NCBI GenBank assembly: GCA_041485385.1
Contig: JBGPJM010000039.1
Coordinates: 1-27,753, forward strand
Source: JBGPJM01 sp041485385
GTDB lineage: Bacteria; Planctomycetota; Phycisphaerae; Phycisphaerales; UBA1924
DNA: 27,753 nt
Direction: 5' to 3'
The notes under the pieces: model-generated
What the model was told of the DNA's origin: nothing
The model's input: the letters and a program-made list of their open reading frames with translations, nothing else
Databases searched by the model: none
Part shown: piece after piece, positions 23,772 through 27,753 of the stretch
Numbering within the stretch: position 1 is the stretch's first letter
Layout of the letters: each line of letters opens with the position of its first letter
Position numbers and translations under genes: made by a program

Positions 23772-25757
23772 CTACCGCACGAAGATTGTGAACTCGGCCG
23801 TCAGGGTCGCCGTCTTGCCGGGCTCGACGGAGAGTTCCCAGGTGACGTCGGAGTGGTTGTTGGGGCGGTAGTCGGAGGTGTTATCGCCCCAGTCGTCGGA
23901 GTGGAAGTCGTTGAGCTCGAGGACGCCCTTCTCGCTGACCTCGCCGACCTTGCCGCCGAGGCTGAGGGTGATCTTGAGGTCGGAGGGCTCGGAGCGGTAG
24001 TTGGAGAGGGTGATGGTGGCCCGCTTGTGAACGAGCGCGAAGGAGTTGCCGTCCCAGCGGAGGGCATCGGGCTTGCGGTCGAGCTCGACCTCCTTGTACA
24101 AGCCCTGCACGTCCATGGCGACGGTGACGGGCAGGAGCGTGCTCCCCTTGACGGGCGTGTAGGTCAGCATGTCCTGGCCCAGGGGGATGTGGCCGCGGAT
24201 GAGCAGCGCGGCGCCCGTGGTCCAGGGGACGGTGGTGGTGTTCTTGAGCTCGAGCTGGTGCCAGACGCGGGTGGCGCCGAGCTTGAGGGGCGACTCGGAC
24301 GGTGACGGAGCGACCGTGCCGCCGAAGCGGGCGTCGTACTTGCTGGAGATGGAGTAGGGCTCGCTGGGGCTGCGCTGGTTGCGCCTGACGGTGACGTCCA
24401 TGGTGTAGACGTGCCGGACCGGGACTGTGCTCTCCCAGAGGGGGACGGTGGCGCGGGCGCCCTTCTTGAGGGCGAAGCGCTTGTCCTTGCCGTCGGCGAT
24501 GGAGTAGACGAAGAGATCCTGCTCGCCGCTGCCGGGGGCCGCGAGCTCCGGGGCCATACCCAGGCCGGTATCGGCGGGGCCGGAGTTCGCGGTGTACTCC
24601 GAGGCGCGCTGCTGGAACATGGCGTTGGAGAACTGCTGCTGCCGGCCCATGAGTTGCGGCGCGGCCTGGATGAGAGCGTTGCGGAGCTCCCGCTCCAGGG
24701 ACATCGGCGAGATGACGCCCTTGAAGCGGAAGCTGGGGACGCCGACGACCAGGTCCAGGGCTGCGCCGTCGATATCCTCGAGCTCGTTGAGGAGCTCGGC
24801 CTGGAGGTTGACGACAGCGTCGGTCTTGAGCTCGCCGCCGACGCGGTAGGTGGGGATCCATCGGATGCCGGCGGTGAAGTAGATGATGGTGAGATTCGCT
24901 GGCGACGAAAGGGAGCCGGCGCCGGGCCTGGGCTCGCCCAGGTCGAAGGAGAGGCGCTTGTGGCGGAGGGTGACCTCCTCGCGCCGGGTGGTGGTGGTGA
25001 CGAGCGCCGGGCCGTCGACGGCGCGGACATCGGCGATGGGCAGGATGATGCGCCCGCCGCCCTGCTGGTCGATCACGACGAGATTCGAGTTGGTCGGGAT
25101 GAGCGGACGGACGAACTCGCCGCGCAGGTCGGGCGGTGTGGTGGGGGCCATTCCGGCCAGGGCCCGGGCGCGCAGGTGCGCCTCTCGCTCCTCCGGGGAG
25201 AGATTGACCAGGTCGGGGTCGAAGGGCCGGCGCGGCTCGGGGGGGAGTTCGAGGACCGTGGCGATGGTGCCGGTGATCGAGCCCTTCTCGACGGGCGCGC
25301 CGAACTCGGTGTTCCTGAAGGGGCTGTTCAGCGCGAGGGTGACGGGCTTGCCGGTGTTGGCGCGGAGGATCTCGACGATGCTGGTGCAAGCCGTCTCCCT
25401 GGAGCGCTCGGAGGTGTTCTCGACCCACTCGGCCCGCATGGTGGTGATGGGGCGGCCATCGGCGACGGCCCAGAAGCAGCCGAGGACGGCCGCGTCGGGG
25501 ACCTCGTCGGTGAAGACCTGCCCGTCGGGGCCGGGGGTGGCCATGGCCGACTTCACGACGAGGGCGTAGCCGTCCTTGAAAACGACGAGGCGGTCGGTGT
25601 GGAGGGTCAGGCGGGCGGGGTCGTCGGGCCTGGGGGCCGGGCTGATGCTGGAGCGTGCATCGCCGGCCGGGGCCGCGCCGGTCGGCTGGGCGCGGCAGCC
25701 ATGGACGATGGAGGCGAGGAGCCCGACGGCGGCGAGCAGGGCGACGGGGCGGAGCAT
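23772..25757 (-). CDS. DUF4139-like exported protein
   Basis: This 661-residue predicted exported protein has a hydrophobic N-terminal signal (MLRPVALLAAVGLLASIVHG) followed by Cys21. The preceding VHG is a poor lipobox, so a lipoprotein is possible but unsure. Residues ~50-170 form an N-terminal beta-domain (LTLHTDRLVVFKDGYALVVKSAM). The middle carries the DUF4139-like signature: LTIIYFTAGIRWIPTYRV followed by NLQAELLNELEDIDGAALDLVVGVP. The C-terminal beta-sandwich includes HQLELKNTTTVPWTTGAALL and ends WELSVEPGKTATLTAEFTIFVR. DUF4139 proteins are widespread surface or periplasmic proteins of unclear function. ATG 25757 follows AGGAG at good spacing. It starts 13 bases after the low-G+C gene and lies upstream of gatC, in an operon-like row. 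The family call is good; the function is not known. Confidence 0.85.
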   Translation of the reverse strand: MLRPVALLAAVGLLASIVHGCRAQPTGAAPAGDARSSISPAPRPDDPARLTLHTDRLVVFKDGYALVVKSAMATPGPDGQVFTDEVPDAAVLGCFWAVADGRPITTMRAEWVENTSERSRETACTSIVEILRANTGKPVTLALNSPFRNTEFGAPVEKGSITGTIATVLELPPEPRRPFDPDLVNLSPEEREAHLRARALAGMAPTTPPDLRGEFVRPLIPTNSNLVVIDQQGGGRIILPIADVRAVDGPALVTTTTRREEVTLRHKRLSFDLGEPRPGAGSLSSPANLTIIYFTAGIRWIPTYRVGGELKTDAVVNLQAELLNELEDIDGAALDLVVGVPSFRFKGVISPMSLERELRNALIQAAPQLMGRQQQFSNAMFQQRASEYTANSGPADTGLGMAPELAAPGSGEQDLFVYSIADGKDKRFALKKGARATVPLWESTVPVRHVYTMDVTVRRNQRSPSEPYSISSKYDARFGGTVAPSPSESPLKLGATRVWHQLELKNTTTVPWTTGAALLIRGHIPLGQDMLTYTPVKGSTLLPVTVAMDVQGLYKEVELDRKPDALRWDGNSFALVHKRATITLSNYRSEPSDLKITLSLGGKVGEVSEKGVLELNDFHSDDWGDNTSDYRPNNHSDVTWELSVEPGKTATLTAEFTIFVR

Positions 25758-25770
25758 GGGAGTCTCCTGG

Positions 25771-26136
25771 CTAGGGGCGCTGGAACTTCGGATCGCGCAT
25801 TATTTCGTTTAACGGTTCGCCATTCGGGCTATTGATCAAGGTGCCACTTCCGTCTCGATCTCGATAAGTGAGTTCTAGGCTGCCGCGCTTGGGATCAAAC
25901 GCGACAGCGCCGTCCAGGGCAGACACAAACCAATACAAGCCTGCATCTACAGAGCGAGTGACAATGCTTCGCAGGTACTCACGTTCCTTGTTCGTCAGGC
26001 GCTCTATCCATTCAGCTCGACGTAAGCGGAAGTCGTTATCTCGATTCTTCGCGCTTGTTCCAACAAGCGAAAGCAAATCGTCCGCCGATACATCAACTTG
26101 ACGGCACAGAAGTTCAACGAAGTTTTCTGCGGTCAT
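25771..26136 (-). CDS. Small hypothetical protein, probably laterally acquired
   Basis: This 121-residue cytoplasmic protein has no signal or membrane segment. It begins MTAENFVELLCRQVDVSADD and has a helical centre (EWIERLTNKEREYLRSIVTRSVDAGLYWFVSALD), then FDPKRGSLELTYRDRDGSGTLINSP and a charged tail. ATG 26136 is preceded by AGGA at about eight bases. Its G+C is far lower than its neighbours: a hand count of 25801-26100 gives 155 of 300, about 52 percent, and codons such as ATT, TTT and AAA are common. It sits 18 bases after the beta-helix gene and 13 before the DUF4139-like gene, all on one strand. The size and make-up recall immunity-type or SMI1-like small proteins, but I do not recognise a family and assign no function. 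Confidence 0.75.
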   Translation of the reverse strand: MTAENFVELLCRQVDVSADDLLSLVGTSAKNRDNDFRLRRAEWIERLTNKEREYLRSIVTRSVDAGLYWFVSALDGAVAFDPKRGSLELTYRDRDGSGTLINSPNGEPLNEIMRDPKFQRP

Positions 26137-26154
26137 ATGTAAATCCTAAGTGCA

Positions 26155-27753
26155 CTACGGCTTGCGGGCGCGCGGCCCGATTGATCCGGTGTCGATCGGC
26201 TTGAATCCCATCTTGAGGGCCGGCGAGCCATCGTGCATCCTGAAGTCGTCCCGCTCGGTGTCGATGAACATGGGGTCGGCGACGATGGAGCCGGCGTCGT
26301 GGCCTTCCTTGCCCCCATCCCCCGCCTGCCACTGCTCCAGTGTGCGCCCGCCGGGGAACTGCACGTTGCCGCCGGAGTTGAAGTAGAGGTTGGAGCTCAT
26401 CTGGAAGTCGTTTCCGCCCCAGTCTCCCGCGAGCAGAGTGCCCCCCTCCCTGGCGGAGCGCCAGGCGACGATGTTGCCGGAGAACGTGAACGCGGTGTGG
26501 TCCTCGCGCCGGCTCTTCTGCAGCTGGCTGTCGCGTCCCTGGAAGAGGATGTTGTTGCGGACGATGTTGTCCCGCCCGTAGTGCTGGTGGAAGCCGCCGT
26601 GCGTGGTCCGCGAGACGATGTTGTTCTCGGCGACGATGCCGGTGCTCCCCTCGTCGAAGTAGATCCCCCAGGCGATGGTGCGCCCGGCGATGTCGTGGAA
26701 GAAGTTGTTGCGGATGATCGTGCCGGGCTGCGTGCCCAGCGTGTAGATGCCGCCCATGTCGCCCAGGGGCGGGTCGCCCGGGGTGGTGCCGGGGTGGGCA
26801 CCGAGCCACCCCACGTCGTTGAACTCGACGATGTTGCCCCCCGCCGCGGAGGGGCCGTAGCCCCACGTCCAGCCGATGGAGATGCCGGAGTAGTCCAGCT
26901 CGGCGATGCGGTTGTGGGCGATGAGGTTGCCCTCGCTCTGGCCGATCCAGACACCGACGGCCTGGTGATGGATCCTGCCGGCGCCCAGGATGGAGGAGTC
27001 GGTCAGTTGATTGTGATCCGTGCGCTCGTCGTCGCCCTGGCGGATCGTCGGCTCGCCGATCTTCACGCCGCCGCCGCCGAGGTCGGTGAGCGTGCAGCCG
27101 GCGATGCGGCAATCGCGGCAGGCGCGCCCCAGCTCGATGCCGTAGCCGCCCACGTGCGAGACGGTGCAGCCGTCGAAGACCACGCGCCGGGCCCCCTGCG
27201 CGACGATCGCCCCCGGCAGGCCCCAGGCGGCCTGCTGGAAGCCGCAGACATCGGCACCGGGCCAGACCGGCGACCACTCGGGGGCGGGCCGGCCTGCGCC
27301 ATCGGTGAACCACCACTGCGCGTGGGAGAAGGTGATGCCTCGGAACTCGACGTCGTGGACGAAGCGGCCGTTCTCGGGCTCGCCGGTGATGCGGAGCAGG
27401 CAGGTGAGGACTGGCGCGACGGCGTGGAGCGCGTCGCGGGCGGTGGCCGTGGACGGGGCGGCCGGGTCCTCGCCGGGGATGCGCTGGTAGTACACGACGT
27501 TTTTGGCGCGGTCGAGGCACCACTCGCCGGGGGCGTCGAGGAGGCTTGTTGCGCCCTCGAGGTAGTACAGATCGTCGTTGTTCAGGAGGAAGACCGCGCG
27601 GCGCGTGAAGTCGGCGGTGCGCTCGCCGGCGTCGATGGAGGCGATGGTGAGGTGGTTGTCGATCCAGCGGGTCATCACGACGGCGTCGGCGCCGACGATG
27701 CCCGCTCCCCCCACCCCCCCCGCCCCCCAGGCGGGCGCATCGGCCGGGCGGAA
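26155..27753 (-). CDS. Right-handed beta-helix protein (partial, start beyond the window)
   Basis: The C-terminal ~532 residues are seen. The frame stays open to the right edge (reading FRPADAPAW...), so the true start lies outside. The N-terminal part (TRWIDNHLTIASIDAGERTADF; LLDAPGEWCLDRAKNVVYYQRIPGE) matches the domain that precedes the helix in GH141-like and related carbohydrate-active proteins. The helix proper has repeated strands: VEFRGITFSHAQWWF, VVFDGCTVSHVGGYGIELG, NLIAHNRIAELDYSGISIG, GIYFDEGSTGIVAENNIVSR and NIVRNNILFQGRDS. Such proteins act on, or bind, polysaccharides; I cannot name catalytic residues. Export is likely but the N-terminus is missing. It is first of the visible minus-strand operon, 18 bases before the small low-G+C gene. 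Confidence 0.88.
   Translation of the reverse strand, partial: FRPADAPAWGAGGVGGAGIVGADAVVMTRWIDNHLTIASIDAGERTADFTRRAVFLLNNDDLYYLEGATSLLDAPGEWCLDRAKNVVYYQRIPGEDPAAPSTATARDALHAVAPVLTCLLRITGEPENGRFVHDVEFRGITFSHAQWWFTDGAGRPAPEWSPVWPGADVCGFQQAAWGLPGAIVAQGARRVVFDGCTVSHVGGYGIELGRACRDCRIAGCTLTDLGGGGVKIGEPTIRQGDDERTDHNQLTDSSILGAGRIHHQAVGVWIGQSEGNLIAHNRIAELDYSGISIGWTWGYGPSAAGGNIVEFNDVGWLGAHPGTTPGDPPLGDMGGIYTLGTQPGTIIRNNFFHDIAGRTIAWGIYFDEGSTGIVAENNIVSRTTHGGFHQHYGRDNIVRNNILFQGRDSQLQKSRREDHTAFTFSGNIVAWRSAREGGTLLAGDWGGNDFQMSSNLYFNSGGNVQFPGGRTLEQWQAGDGGKEGHDAGSIVADPMFIDTERDDFRMHDGSPALKMGFKPIDTGSIGPRARKP

Noticed and set aside
24411..25835. 474-residue plus-strand frame
   Set aside because: Antisense to the DUF4139-like gene and the orphan; Gly/Asp/Glu-rich shadow without recognisable features.
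27711..27728. C-rich run near the right edge as a structural element
   Set aside because: It lies inside the open beta-helix frame, encodes Gly-rich residues, and is short and interrupted.

Overview
The window looks like chromosomal DNA of a Planctomycetota bacterium, most likely of the class Phycisphaerae. This is inferred from the high G+C content and from several marks typical of that group. One is a giant exported repeat protein ending in a PEP-CTERM sorting signal. Two exported proteins end in a duplicated dockerin-like 'NSQDFFDFL' tail closing with Gly-Cys. An ECF sigma factor of the planctomycete type is overlapped by a Ser/Thr kinase with a propeller. A small membrane protein carries a CxxCGYDL...CPECG ribbon. 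No rRNA, tRNA, CRISPR array, insertion sequence or complete mobile element was seen.

Layout. Bases 1-1240 hold no convincing gene but contain short tandem repeats. Bases 1241-8666 (+) form a coupled pair: a ~2,100-residue beta-strand repeat protein with PEP-CTERM, broken by one apparent -1 frameshift, then a 370-residue exported protein with the Gly-Cys dockerin tail. Bases 8721-9262 (+) hold a small zinc-ribbon membrane protein, also frameshifted. Bases 9326-9838 (-) encode a SnoaL-like lipoprotein. Bases 10229-13032 (+) encode a small lipoprotein and a metzincin-like protein with no signal peptide. Bases 13314-14894 (-) encode an exported protein with two PRC-barrel-like segments. Both of these last units run into a convergent terminator region. 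Bases 15256-16425 (+) encode an AAA_14/DUF4143 ATPase behind a perfect 14-bp palindrome. Bases 16549-19599 (-) encode an exported metzincin with four beta-sandwich repeats and the dockerin tail. Bases 19838-23366 (+) hold the ECF sigma factor (frameshifted) and the GTGA-overlapping transmembrane kinase. Bases 23400-27753 (-) form a probable operon: a beta-helix protein cut by the window edge, a low-G+C orphan, a DUF4139-like exported protein and gatC.

How the genes fit together. Much of the coding capacity serves the cell envelope: two different C-terminal sorting or anchoring tags, an exported protease, two clear lipoproteins plus one possible one, and a transmembrane kinase with its sigma factor for signalling. 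Exosortase and any receptor for the dockerin tails must lie elsewhere. Three genes carry apparent -1 frameshifts, and each break can be repaired by adding one G to a G-run that is followed by CGC. A shared sequencing or consensus error is therefore a serious possibility. All functions are inferred from reading the sequence; no database search was run.
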